The position numbers were made by a program, and so were the translations under genes. From Fen-999 sp041480065 (GTDB lineage: Bacteria; Pseudomonadota; Gammaproteobacteria; Burkholderiales; Rhodocyclaceae), in NCBI GenBank assembly GCA_041480065.1, contig JBGOZF010000009.1, positions 1 through 64,000 on the forward strand: a stretch of 64,000 nt of DNA, in the 5' to 3' direction. Positions 45,312 through 53,279 of the stretch are shown piece after piece; the first letter of the stretch is position 1, and each line of letters starts with the position of its first letter. The notes under the pieces are model-generated. The model was given only the letters and a program-made list of their open reading frames with translations. It did no database searches and had not been told where the DNA came from.

Positions 45312-46085
45312 TTACCGGAGTATCGCGTTTTGGAGTGCCCGCGAACCGCGCTCGGAATGAAAGAAGCTGCGCACGAAGGGGTGATCGATGCCGACGATCT
45401 CGGCCAGCGGGCCATAGCCGACAATGCGCTGATCGGCCAGCACGGCGACGCGGGTGGACAGCGCCGCCAGGGTGTCGAGATCGTGGGTGACGAGGACCAC
45501 TGTCAAGGCCAGTTCGTTGCCGAGCTGGCGGATCAGGCGGACAAAGCCGTCGGAACGATCCGGATCCAGCCCGGCCGTGGGCTCGTCGAGCAGCAGCAAC
45601 TCCGGTTCCAGCGCCAGCGCGCGCGCCAGCGCGACCCGCTTGATCATGCCGCCCGACAGTTCCGCCGGTATGAGATCGCCGTGACGCGGCAGCAGTTCGA
45701 CCTGATCCAGCTTCAACACGACGAGATCGCGGATGGTCGCCTCGTCGAATTTCTTCAGCTCGCGCAACGGGAAAGCGACATTGTCAAAGACGGTGAAGGC
45801 CGAGAACAGGGCCCCCTGCTGGAAGAGCACGCCGAAGCGGCGCCTGAGCGCCCGCTCGCGCTCGATGCCGGCGCCGAACAGCGGCTCGCCGAACACGCGT
45901 ATCTCGCCGATTGTCGGCACCAGCAGGCCGATGATCTGGCGCAACAAGGTGGTCTTGCCGCTGCCCGATCCACCCACCAGCGACACCAGTTCGCCACGGG
46001 CGATGTCGAGGTCGATGTCACGGTGCACCCAGACTTCGCCGAAGCGGGTCGACAAGCCGCGGATGCCGATGACCGGGTCCATCAC
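45312..46085 (-). CDS. MlaF-like ABC ATPase
   Basis: A 257-residue ATPase with Walker A GGSGSGKTTLLR (about 37-48), signature LSGGMIKRVALARALAL, Walker B ELLLLDEPTAGLDPDRSD and switch-region VTHDLDT. This is the cytoplasmic motor of an MCE lipid transporter. Its start overlaps the permease stop (ATGA). Confidence 0.95.
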   Translation of the reverse strand: MMDPVIGIRGLSTRFGEVWVHRDIDLDIARGELVSLVGGSGSGKTTLLRQIIGLLVPTIGEIRVFGEPLFGAGIERERALRRRFGVLFQQGALFSAFTVFDNVAFPLRELKKFDEATIRDLVVLKLDQVELLPRHGDLIPAELSGGMIKRVALARALALEPELLLLDEPTAGLDPDRSDGFVRLIRQLGNELALTVVLVTHDLDTLAALSTRVAVLADQRIVGYGPLAEIVGIDHPFVRSFFHSERGSRALQNAILR

Positions 46086-47233
46086 GGTATCCCGATGTCC
46101 CGCGTGATGATCGCGAACAGTGCGTCGATGAGGATCACCACGGTGATGGACGTGACCACCGACGCCGTGGTGTTGGCCGACAGGCTCTCGGTGTTGGGCA
46201 GAACGCGCAGGCCGAAATGGCAGGCCACGAGCGCGACGAAGATGCCGAACACCAATCCCTTGGCGAGTCCGATGCCGAGGTTGGCCACGGGCACCGCCTT
46301 GGGCAACTCACGGATAAAGAAACCATAGCTGACGTCGAGCTCGATCTGCGCTGCGACCATGCCGCCGATCAAGGCCGCAGCGGTGGCCCAGAGCACCAGC
46401 AGCGGCATCGCCATCGCCAGCGCCGCCACCTTGGGAAACAGAAGGCGCAGGCTGCGCGATACGCCCATCGTCTCCAGCGCGTCCATCTCCTCCGTCACCC
46501 GCATGACGCCGAGCTGCGCAGTCATCGCCGAGCCGGAACGGCCGGCTACCAGCACGGCGACCAGCACCGGCCCCAGTTCGCGGATGATGCCCATGCCGAG
46601 CAGGTCGACGATGAACACGTCGGCGCCGAGCTGGCGCAGTTGCAGCGACGACAGGTAGGAAAGCACGACGCCGATCAGGAAGCCGACCAGCGCCGTCACC
46701 GGCATGGCCCGCACGCCGCTCTTGTACAGGTTGGCGGAAATCTCGCGCGTCGGGAAATCGCCCGGATGCCGCAACAGATGGACGAAGTCGAGCGCCATCT
46801 CGCCGGTCATGACGACGAAATCGACGAACTGGCGGCCGAAGCCGATGCCGATTTCTCCGACATCCGCCACGCCCTGAAGTGGCAGGCGCCGCTTCGCATG
46901 CGGCTTTTCCTGACGGTCGGCGGCGGCGATGCGCGCGAAGACATGCAGGTGTTCCGGTCGAGCCTCGAGCAGCGGCGGCAACTGGCGCCCCCAGGCTCGC
47001 CACAGCAGCATGGCACCCGCGCTGTCGAGAGCCTCGACCGCCGTCGAGTCCCACGCCGTACCCGGCGCCGCGGCCAGCGCGGAAAGCCTGGAGGACAGCG
47101 TGCGGGCCTGCCCGCCGATCGTCGCCAGGACCCACCGGCCGGACAGGACCGCCTTGTTGCCGCCACCTTCGCGCGCAACCATGTCCACGAACAGGTCGCG
47201 ATTTGCACCCGCTGGCCGGGCGCCGTCGATCAC
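46082..47233 (-). CDS. MlaE-like permease with N-terminal STAS-type domain
   Basis: A 383-residue protein. The last 260 residues are an MlaE permease with about five helices (SGVRAMPVTALVGFLIGVVLSY, IIRELGPVLVAVLVAGRSGSAM, LGVMRVTEEMDALETMGVSR). The first 110 residues (LSGRWVLATIGGQARTLSSRL, DSTAVEALDSAGAMLLWRAW) form a STAS-like domain with the usual DSAG; in split systems this is the separate MlaB protein. The GTG at 47233 overlaps the ppx stop (GTGA) and gives a full STAS domain. Confidence 0.9.
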   Translation of the reverse strand: MIDGARPAGANRDLFVDMVAREGGGNKAVLSGRWVLATIGGQARTLSSRLSALAAAPGTAWDSTAVEALDSAGAMLLWRAWGRQLPPLLEARPEHLHVFARIAAADRQEKPHAKRRLPLQGVADVGEIGIGFGRQFVDFVVMTGEMALDFVHLLRHPGDFPTREISANLYKSGVRAMPVTALVGFLIGVVLSYLSSLQLRQLGADVFIVDLLGMGIIRELGPVLVAVLVAGRSGSAMTAQLGVMRVTEEMDALETMGVSRSLRLLFPKVAALAMAMPLLVLWATAAALIGGMVAAQIELDVSYGFFIRELPKAVPVANLGIGLAKGLVFGIFVALVACHFGLRVLPNTESLSANTTASVVTSITVVILIDALFAIITRDIGIP

Positions 47234-48723
47234 ACCTTGCCTCTCCGGCTCTTGACCCTTAGTTCCAGGCCCAGGCCAGCCCATTGGCGCGCTTCCTCGG
47301 CGAGCGCCGCCGCAGTCAGGGGTGACGCGCTCAACCAGCCGGATTCGACGTGAAGATCGAAACCGCAAGGCGCCAGAACCGCGCGCACCGGCGGCTCGGC
47401 GCTGTCGTCGCGCGCCCGGTGCAGCAGCGCGGCGATGCGCAGGGCAAAGATCAGCATCCAGTCGCGGGTGTCGAACACCGCCGGCTGCACCCGCTCCAGC
47501 TTGCCGCGGTGGGCCAGCACGATGCGTGACAGCCGTGCCTGGTCGCGGCGGGAGAAGCCCGGCATGTCGGCGTTGGCGAGGATATAGGCACTGTGCTTGT
47601 GATAGCTGGAATGGGCCATGGAGACGCCGATCTCGTGCAGGCGCGCCGCCCAGAGCAGATTCTGGGCATCCTGACTTTCGGCGCCGACGCTTTCCGGCAA
47701 CACCTCATGCAGCAGCGCCAGCGCCGTGCGGCTGACGCGCTCCGCCTGACGCCGGTCCACCTGGTAGCGGTTCATGAAGTGATCGACGGTCGCTTCGCGC
47801 AGGTCCTCGTGGTGATAGCGGCCCAGCAGATCGTAGAGCACGCCCAGCCGCAGGGCTCCTTCGGAAAAGACCATGCGCTCGAGGCCGAACTCCTTGAACA
47901 CCGCAGACATGATGGCAACACCGCCGGGCAACACCGGGATGCGATCCGCGCGCAGACCGGCCAACGTCATCCGGTTCACGTCGCCGACCCTAACCATCAT
48001 CGCCCGCAAGGCGTCCAGCCCGTCGAGGGTGATGCCGCCATCGGACAGGCCATTGAGTTCGATCAGGTCGACGATCGCCTTGGCCGTACCCGAAGAACCG
48101 ACCGCCTCTTCCCAGCCGGTCGCCTGATAGACATGGACAATCGTCTGCAACTCCTTGCGCGCGGCCAGTTCCGCTTCCTTCATGCCCTTCTTGTCGACGC
48201 GGCCGCCAGGGAAGTAGCGCATGCTGAAACCGACGCAGCCCATGTAGAGCGAGTCCAGTTGCAGCGGCCTGAAATGCCGGCCGATGATGAACTCGGTAGA
48301 GCCGCCACCGATGTCCACCACCAGTTGCTGGTTGCGCGGATTGGGCAGGCTGTGAGCGACACCCAGGTAGATCAGGCGGGCCTCCTCGCGACCGGCGATG
48401 ACCTCGATCGGAAACCCGAGCGCCGCTTCCGCGCGCGGCAGGAACAGCGGCACGTTCTTCCCCACCCGCATGGTGTTGGTGGCCACCGCCCGCACGGAAT
48501 CCGGTTCGAAGCCACGCAGGCGTTCGCCGAAACGGGCCAAAGCCTCGATGGCACGCTCCTGCGAAGGACCATCGAGTGTCTTCTCGGTCGTCAGGCCGGC
48601 CGCCAGTCGCACCGATTCCTTGAGCGAATCGAGGGGATAGATCTGGTTACCAACCACCCGCCCGACCTGGAGACGAAAGCTGTTGGAACCCAAATCGACA
48701 GCAGCAATCAGCTCGTGAGCCAC
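47230..48723 (-). CDS. ppx: Exopolyphosphatase / Ppx-GppA phosphatase
   Basis: A 497-residue actin-fold phosphatase beginning with GTG at 48723. AAVDLGSNSFRLQVGR and VVDIGGGSTEFIIG are the phosphate-binding loops; RLHEIGVSMAHSSYHKHSAYI lies in the C-terminal HD-like domain. It releases phosphate from polyphosphate ends and, in GppA members, also hydrolyses pppGpp. It is divergent from ppk1, the enzyme that makes polyphosphate, and overlaps the MlaE-like gene. Confidence 0.95.
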   Translation of the reverse strand: MAHELIAAVDLGSNSFRLQVGRVVGNQIYPLDSLKESVRLAAGLTTEKTLDGPSQERAIEALARFGERLRGFEPDSVRAVATNTMRVGKNVPLFLPRAEAALGFPIEVIAGREEARLIYLGVAHSLPNPRNQQLVVDIGGGSTEFIIGRHFRPLQLDSLYMGCVGFSMRYFPGGRVDKKGMKEAELAARKELQTIVHVYQATGWEEAVGSSGTAKAIVDLIELNGLSDGGITLDGLDALRAMMVRVGDVNRMTLAGLRADRIPVLPGGVAIMSAVFKEFGLERMVFSEGALRLGVLYDLLGRYHHEDLREATVDHFMNRYQVDRRQAERVSRTALALLHEVLPESVGAESQDAQNLLWAARLHEIGVSMAHSSYHKHSAYILANADMPGFSRRDQARLSRIVLAHRGKLERVQPAVFDTRDWMLIFALRIAALLHRARDDSAEPPVRAVLAPCGFDLHVESGWLSASPLTAAALAEEARQWAGLGLELRVKSRRGKV

Positions 48724-48789
48724 GGCGGCACGCCCTTGTGAAAGACGTCCTATTTTAGCAGGCAGCCGTGAAATACCGAGGCGCGGATC

Positions 48790-48818
48790 CTGTCACTGAG
48801 CTGCAACGGAAGTGTCAT
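48790..48818 (+). promoter_or_regulatory. Candidate Pho box upstream of ppk
   Basis: Three 7-base units with exact 4-base spacers: CTGTCAC (48790-48796), CTGCAAC (48801-48807) and GTGTCAT (48812-48818). The unit and 11-base period match PhoB sites, with the last unit acting in place of a -35. A -10-like TACTAT follows at once, and the ppk start is 26 nt further. It has the same layout as the box at 2863. Confidence 0.7.
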
Positions 48819-48843
48819 ACTATTTGCTTCGCAGATCCAGCCA

Positions 48844-50934
48844 ATGACTTCCATGATCAGTGTCGTGACCCCTAACCGTTTCCCCCCGGAGCATTTCATC
48901 AACCGCGAGCTGTCCCTGCTCGCCTTCAACCGACGCGTGCTCGCCCAGGCCGCCGATGAGCGGGTGCCGTTGCTGGAACGGCTGCGCTTCCTGTGCATCG
49001 TCTCCTCGAACCTCGACGAATTCTTCGAGATCCGCGTCGCCGGCCTCAAGGAGCAGATCAAGCTGGCCAGCCATGTCACCGAGGCCGACGGTCTTTCGCC
49101 GCAAGAGGTCTTCCGGCGCGTCAACAAGGAAGCCCATGCGCTGATCGCCGAGCAATACCGGCTGCTGAACCAGGTGATACTGCCGGCACTGGCCGCCGAG
49201 GGCATACGCTTCTACAAGCGCGCCACCTGGACGCCGGAACAGGACGCCTGGATCCGCGATTTCTTCTTCCGCGAAGTCATGCCGGTGCTGACACCCATCG
49301 GTCTCGATCCGGCACATCCGTTTCCGCGCGTGCTCAACAAGAGTCTCAATTTCGCCGTCGAACTGGAAGGCCGCGACGCCTTCGGCCGCGCCGGCGGCGC
49401 CGCCATCGTCCAGGCACCGCGCGCATTGCCGCGCGTGATCCATCTGCCGAAGGCGATCACCGACGTCGACCACGGCTTCGTCTTCCTGTCGTCGATCCTG
49501 CACCGGCATGTCGGCGAATTGTTCGCCGGCATGAATGTGCACGGCTGCTACCAGTTCCGCGTCACCCGCAACTCCGATCTCTGGGTGGATGATGAAGAAG
49601 TGAAGAACCTGCGCACCGCCCTTCAGGGCGAACTTCCGCAGCGTCACTTCGGCGATGCGGTGCGGCTGGAAATCGCCGACAACTGTTCGGAGACCATGGC
49701 CGACTTCCTGGCCCAGCAGTTCAACCTCGGCCAGGAAGACCTCTATCGCGTGCCGGGCATCGTGAACCTCGTGCGGCTGATGTCCATTCCGGACCGCGTC
49801 GACCGACCCGACCTCAAGTACGCGCCGTTCCAGCCGGGCCTGCCCAAGGCGCTGATCAAGAGCCGGCAGATCTTCGAAATACTGCGCAGCCAGGACGTGC
49901 TACTGCATCACCCGTTCCAGTCGTTTGCGCCGGTGATCCAGATGCTGGAACAGGCGGCCGACGATCCCCAGGTGGTCGCGATCAAGATGACGGTGTATCG
50001 CACCGGCACCGACTCGGTGCTATTGGAACACCTGGTGCGCGCCGCTCGCGCCGGCAAGGAAGTGACGGTGGTGGTGGAGCTCATGGCCCGCTTCGACGAG
50101 GAGGCGAATCTCAACATCGCCGCGCGGCTCGAAGAAGTCGGCGCCCACGTCGTCTATGGCGTGTTCGGTTACAAGACACACGCCAAGATGCTGATGGTGC
50201 TGCGGCGCGAGGAAGGCGGCTACCGCCGCTACGTGCATCTGGGTACCGGCAACTACCATCCGCGCACCACGCGCTTCTATACCGACTTCGGCCTGATGAC
50301 CTCCAACGAGGAGATCGCCGCCGACGTCAACGAAGTCTTCAAGCAGCTCACCGGCCTGGGCAAGGCCGGCGAACTGAAACATCTCTGGCAGGCCCCCTTC
50401 ACGCTCCACGCCAACATGATCACTGCCGTGCGTGCCGAGACGGCGGCGGCCAGAGCCGGCAGCAAGGCGCACATCATCGCCAAGATGAACTCGCTGCTCG
50501 AACCGGAGATCATCGAAGCACTCTACGAGGCCAGCCAGGCCGGCGTCGAGGTCGACCTGATCGTGCGCGGCGTCTGCGCCCTGCGGCCAGGCGTCAAGGG
50601 GCTATCGGAGAACATCCGCGTGTGCTCGGTGATCGGCCGCTTTCTCGAGCATCATCGCATTTTCTACTTCTACGCCGGCGGCGAAGACAAGGTTTATCTC
50701 GGCAGCGCCGACTGGATGGAGCGCAACTTCTTCCGCCGCATCGAAGTCGTGTTCCCGGTGCTGGATGCGCGCCTCAAGCGCCGCGTCATCAAGGAAGGCC
50801 TGCGCCTGTTCCTGCACGACAACGCCCAGTCCTGGGAAATGGATAGTGACGGCGACTTCCGGATCAGGCCCTCGCGACGCGTCCGCGCCTGCGCGCAGGA
50901 GGCCCTGCTCGCCGCACTGGCGTCCGAAGACTGA
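48844..50934 (+). CDS. ppk1: Polyphosphate kinase 1
   Basis: A 696-residue PPK1, the normal length. The N-terminal FINRELSLLAFNRRVLAQA, MTVYRTGTDS, KEVTVVVELMARFDEEANL and HLGTGNYHPRTTRFYTDFGLMT are conserved; the autophosphorylated histidine is at about residue 446 in YKTHAKML. It reversibly polymerises the gamma-phosphate of ATP. Candidate PhoB control by the box 26 nt upstream. The last 14 codons (ending ALLAALASED) are repeated, with many silent changes, 2.3 kb downstream. Confidence 0.97.
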   Translation: MTSMISVVTPNRFPPEHFINRELSLLAFNRRVLAQAADERVPLLERLRFLCIVSSNLDEFFEIRVAGLKEQIKLASHVTEADGLSPQEVFRRVNKEAHALIAEQYRLLNQVILPALAAEGIRFYKRATWTPEQDAWIRDFFFREVMPVLTPIGLDPAHPFPRVLNKSLNFAVELEGRDAFGRAGGAAIVQAPRALPRVIHLPKAITDVDHGFVFLSSILHRHVGELFAGMNVHGCYQFRVTRNSDLWVDDEEVKNLRTALQGELPQRHFGDAVRLEIADNCSETMADFLAQQFNLGQEDLYRVPGIVNLVRLMSIPDRVDRPDLKYAPFQPGLPKALIKSRQIFEILRSQDVLLHHPFQSFAPVIQMLEQAADDPQVVAIKMTVYRTGTDSVLLEHLVRAARAGKEVTVVVELMARFDEEANLNIAARLEEVGAHVVYGVFGYKTHAKMLMVLRREEGGYRRYVHLGTGNYHPRTTRFYTDFGLMTSNEEIAADVNEVFKQLTGLGKAGELKHLWQAPFTLHANMITAVRAETAAARAGSKAHIIAKMNSLLEPEIIEALYEASQAGVEVDLIVRGVCALRPGVKGLSENIRVCSVIGRFLEHHRIFYFYAGGEDKVYLGSADWMERNFFRRIEVVFPVLDARLKRRVIKEGLRLFLHDNAQSWEMDSDGDFRIRPSRRVRACAQEALLAALASED

Positions 50935-51411
50935 CCCACCCCTCCCAACCTCCCCTCACGGGGAGGAGCCGGCGTGTGCGCGAGGCGCAGCAATGACGGG
51001 GCTCTCCGCAACGATGTTCTTCGTCGAGCCCGCTCCGCGGGCGTGCCACCTCGCCTTGTCCCGCGGGGATTCCCTGCGGTCAGGGCAACCGGGCGGCAAG
51101 GCTCCGGGCAACCATTCACCCGTTCGATAGCACGCTGCGACGCTATTGCCTTTGAAGTGGCGAACCTCTTACGCCCCGGCATGTCTTCGGCCGACTAAGC
51201 GCAGGCGCCGGCTTCGGCACGGCATGCCGGTGGACGACCTGCAAAGGGCCACAGAACGAGGCTCTGTAGGGAAGGATATGGGGTGACATGTATCCCCGGC
51301 AGGCAATGCCTTTCGGATAGCCAGATGCCAATGGCAACTGCTATACTCCTGCCATCGCGGTAGCGCAACCAACGACCTTCTAGCCGATCTCGACCCAAGA
51401 GGAGTAATTGC
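50935..51411 (+). other. Intergenic region at left border of the ppk island
   Basis: No gene was recognised in these 477 bases. It begins with a hairpin (CCTCCCC and GGGGAGG, 50953-50970) that could end the ppk transcript though no T-tract follows, and contains a second GC hairpin near 51029-51041. The repeat at 51051-51078 reappears at 53212. A -10-like TATACT near 51341, with a ribosome site GAGGAG before 51412, may serve the next gene. Confidence 0.5.
51051..51078 (+). repeat. Island-flanking direct repeat, left copy
   Basis: The 28 bases around TTGTCCCGCGGGGATTCC are matched at 53212-53238 with one substitution and one missing G. In the right copy the repeat runs straight into the duplicated ppk 3' end; here it lies 117 bp beyond the ppk stop. 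The pair marks the edges of the segment holding the lipoprotein genes. Confidence 0.7.
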
Positions 51412-51789
51412 ATGGACCCCACGAACGCCCAAGTTAAGCTCACCATCGCCAAGCTCGTCGAGGTCGCGTACTCGGAGAACAAGGGCATGACAACCAAAAT
51501 CGTCTTAGCGAAAGGACCCTTCAAGCTCACGATGGACGAAGATGGCAACGCGACATTGTCGGGGAAAGCGGGCGTTGTGAACTTCAGCGGTTCTCCGACC
51601 CTCGAGAAGATCGGCCTGACTTTGAAAAGAGTTAATGTGAGTTTCTCAAACGAAGGTGAAGGACGAGTCCGCTACACCGCGAGCGTAGATGTCGTCAAGG
51701 CAGCCTCGGTAAGCGTTGCCGGGGCGTTCAGTATCGAAGACCTCATACGGCCTGTTCTGGATTATTGTGCCAGGCCGCGCGTCTGTTGA
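51412..51789 (+). CDS. Hypothetical protein, probable C-terminal frameshift
   Basis: A 125-residue protein with a beta-rich character (TLKRVNVSFSNEGEGRVRYTASVDVV), no signal peptide, start ATG after GAGGAG. After about residue 114 the +2 frame continues with a coherent coding tail: it reads SGLLCQAARLLKG and ends MQKIMGY with a stop at 51840-51842, 4 nt before the next gene. I read this as a frameshift in an original protein of about 143 residues, or as overlapping remnant coding. A similar tail, MEQIMGY, precedes the second lipoprotein. No family recognised. Confidence 0.55.
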   Translation: MDPTNAQVKLTIAKLVEVAYSENKGMTTKIVLAKGPFKLTMDEDGNATLSGKAGVVNFSGSPTLEKIGLTLKRVNVSFSNEGEGRVRYTASVDVVKAASVSVAGAFSIEDLIRPVLDYCARPRVC

Positions 51790-51846
51790 AGGGGGCTGAC
51801 GCTGCCGCCGACGCGGAGATGCAGAAAATTATGGGGTACTGACGCG

Positions 51847-52326
51847 ATGAGGACGATCCTGATTCTCGCTGTAGCTGCGCTCACCGGGTGTGCATCCGTG
51901 AACCAACACCCGAACGCCCTGTATGACTCATTTGGGCGCTATCGCCAAGCAATCACGGATGGGAGTGTCGTGACAAGACGAGCAGAGTTCTTCGCACCGT
52001 CAATGCTGGAGGAGATCAACGTCAACTCGAGTAAGGAGACGACGGTGATGTTCGGCGGACACATTCCCAAGGAATACTCGCATTACGAGAAGGTCAAGCA
52101 GGGACGCGGCTGTCTTACCGTCAACGGATACGAAGACGGGGGCGACCCGACATCACTGTTCGTTGAGTACAAGAGCAGCGGTGGGGTTTGGCTTATCAGC
52201 AGTCTGAGGCTCTACTTTCAGGATAAGGCCGAGTTCTCCCGGTTCTTCGACAAAGCGCTATGCCCGCAAGAGGCGCAAGAGGAAATCACGGCCGAGTTTG
52301 AAAGGAAGTCGCAAACGCACGACTGA
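51847..52326 (+). CDS. Hypothetical lipoprotein, tandem copy A
   Basis: A 159-residue lipoprotein (lipobox LTGC, Cys about 15). Paralogous to copy B at 52534: both have FxRYRxAIxDGxVVxRRxEFFxPSM near residues 30-55, GCLTxNG in the middle and KALCPxEAxxEI near the C-terminus. The family is unknown to me. Preceded by the MQKIMGY tail of the neighbouring reading frame. It could be an immunity or periplasmic protection protein, but nothing shown here proves it. Confidence 0.7.
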   Translation: MRTILILAVAALTGCASVNQHPNALYDSFGRYRQAITDGSVVTRRAEFFAPSMLEEINVNSSKETTVMFGGHIPKEYSHYEKVKQGRGCLTVNGYEDGGDPTSLFVEYKSSGGVWLISSLRLYFQDKAEFSRFFDKALCPQEAQEEITAEFERKSQTHD

Positions 52327-52530
52327 CCGAACGGCATCCGGGCAAGCGCTGGTTCATACCCATTTCAACACCGGCAACCCGAAGACCGGCGGTGCGGCAA
52401 ACTATGCGCAGAAGGTCGCCGATGCCGTTCGCATGACCAAACTGAGAATGGCCTGCCGATGAGACGCTCGCACCTCTCGCTGATCGGACTGAGCGCCGCG
52501 ACGGCCATGGAACAGATCATGGGGTATTGA
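52327..52530 (+). pseudogene. Degraded coding remnants between the tandem lipoproteins
   Basis: Two incomplete reading frames are seen. One reads HTHFNTGNPKTGGAANYAQK and stops near 52461. The other ends ATAMEQIMGY with stop 52528-52530, 3 nt before copy B, the same spacing and ending as the tail before copy A. I infer that an upstream gene plus lipoprotein unit was duplicated and the second upstream gene decayed. Confidence 0.45.
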
Positions 52531-52533
52531 ACG

Positions 52534-53013
52534 ATGAAGGCGATCTTGATACTCGCAGCGGTCATGTTGGCCGGGTGCGGGTCGGTAGAACAAAAGCAAG
52601 ATATCCTGCATAAGTCGTTCGAACGCTACAGGAAAGCCATCGCCGATGGGGAGGTTGTGGCAAGGCGGCGGGAGTTCTTCGTGCCCTCGATGTCGGAACA
52701 TCTCGACGGGGATTTGGAGAACGACCTATTCGAGATCACCGTCGGTCACTACATTCACAAGGAAAGCTCGCATTACGAGACATTCGCGCAAAGACGCGGG
52801 TGTCTGACGTTGAACGGACACAAAGAAGACGGTACTCCGGTAACGCTGTTCTTGGAATACCAAAAGAACGAAACATCGTGGCTGATTAGCGGTTCCTACG
52901 TCTACATTCAACTGAAGGAGGACTTTTCCGAAAAGGCGCTTTGTCCGGAAGAAGCCCGGCAAGAGATCGAACGCGCAATCGAGAAGAGGATGCGGATGCG
53001 GATGCATGAATGA
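52534..53013 (+). CDS. Hypothetical lipoprotein, tandem copy B
   Basis: A 159-residue lipoprotein (lipobox LAGC) with clear but diverged similarity to copy A (see its motifs). The C-terminus ends in a repetitive Met-Arg run (KRMRMRMHE). It is the last intact gene of the island. The next 200 bp encode no convincing protein and lead to the duplicated ppk end. Confidence 0.68.
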   Translation: MKAILILAAVMLAGCGSVEQKQDILHKSFERYRKAIADGEVVARRREFFVPSMSEHLDGDLENDLFEITVGHYIHKESSHYETFAQRRGCLTLNGHKEDGTPVTLFLEYQKNETSWLISGSYVYIQLKEDFSEKALCPEEARQEIERAIEKRMRMRMHE

Positions 53014-53211
53014 CGGAATCGTATCTGCCCCAACCCAGTACCCAGGACTCAAACGGGCGGCCGCCGGGGACTTTGCAGGTAGCCGTTCGTGCCGCATTTC
53101 GGACCTCTCGGCCAGTGCGTGACGTAGATATGCCTCAGTATGCGAGTTTGAGTGTGGTAGGCACCGACCAGGTCGTTGATTGTCCGAGAAGCAGCGAGCG
53201 CTTGAACTGCC

Positions 53212-53279
53212 TCGCTTTGTCCCGCGGGATTCCCTGCGCGCAAGAGGCGCTGCTGGCGGCACTCGCCTCTGAAGACTAG
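53212..53279 (+). pseudogene. Duplicated, diverged 3' end of ppk at right island border
   Basis: 53212-53238 copies the repeat at 51051-51078. From about 53236 the sequence encodes CAQEALLAALASED and a stop, exactly the C-terminus of PPK1 (50893-50934), but with about eight silent third-base differences and TAG instead of TGA. Only the last 14 codons are present, so it is not a gene. The protein-level identity with silent divergence implies origin from another functional ppk allele. Confidence 0.8.

Noticed and set aside
53010..53279. An 89-residue open frame after lipoprotein copy B
   Set aside because: Its last part is the duplicated ppk end and the rest is intergenic-like; a chimera by chance, not a gene.
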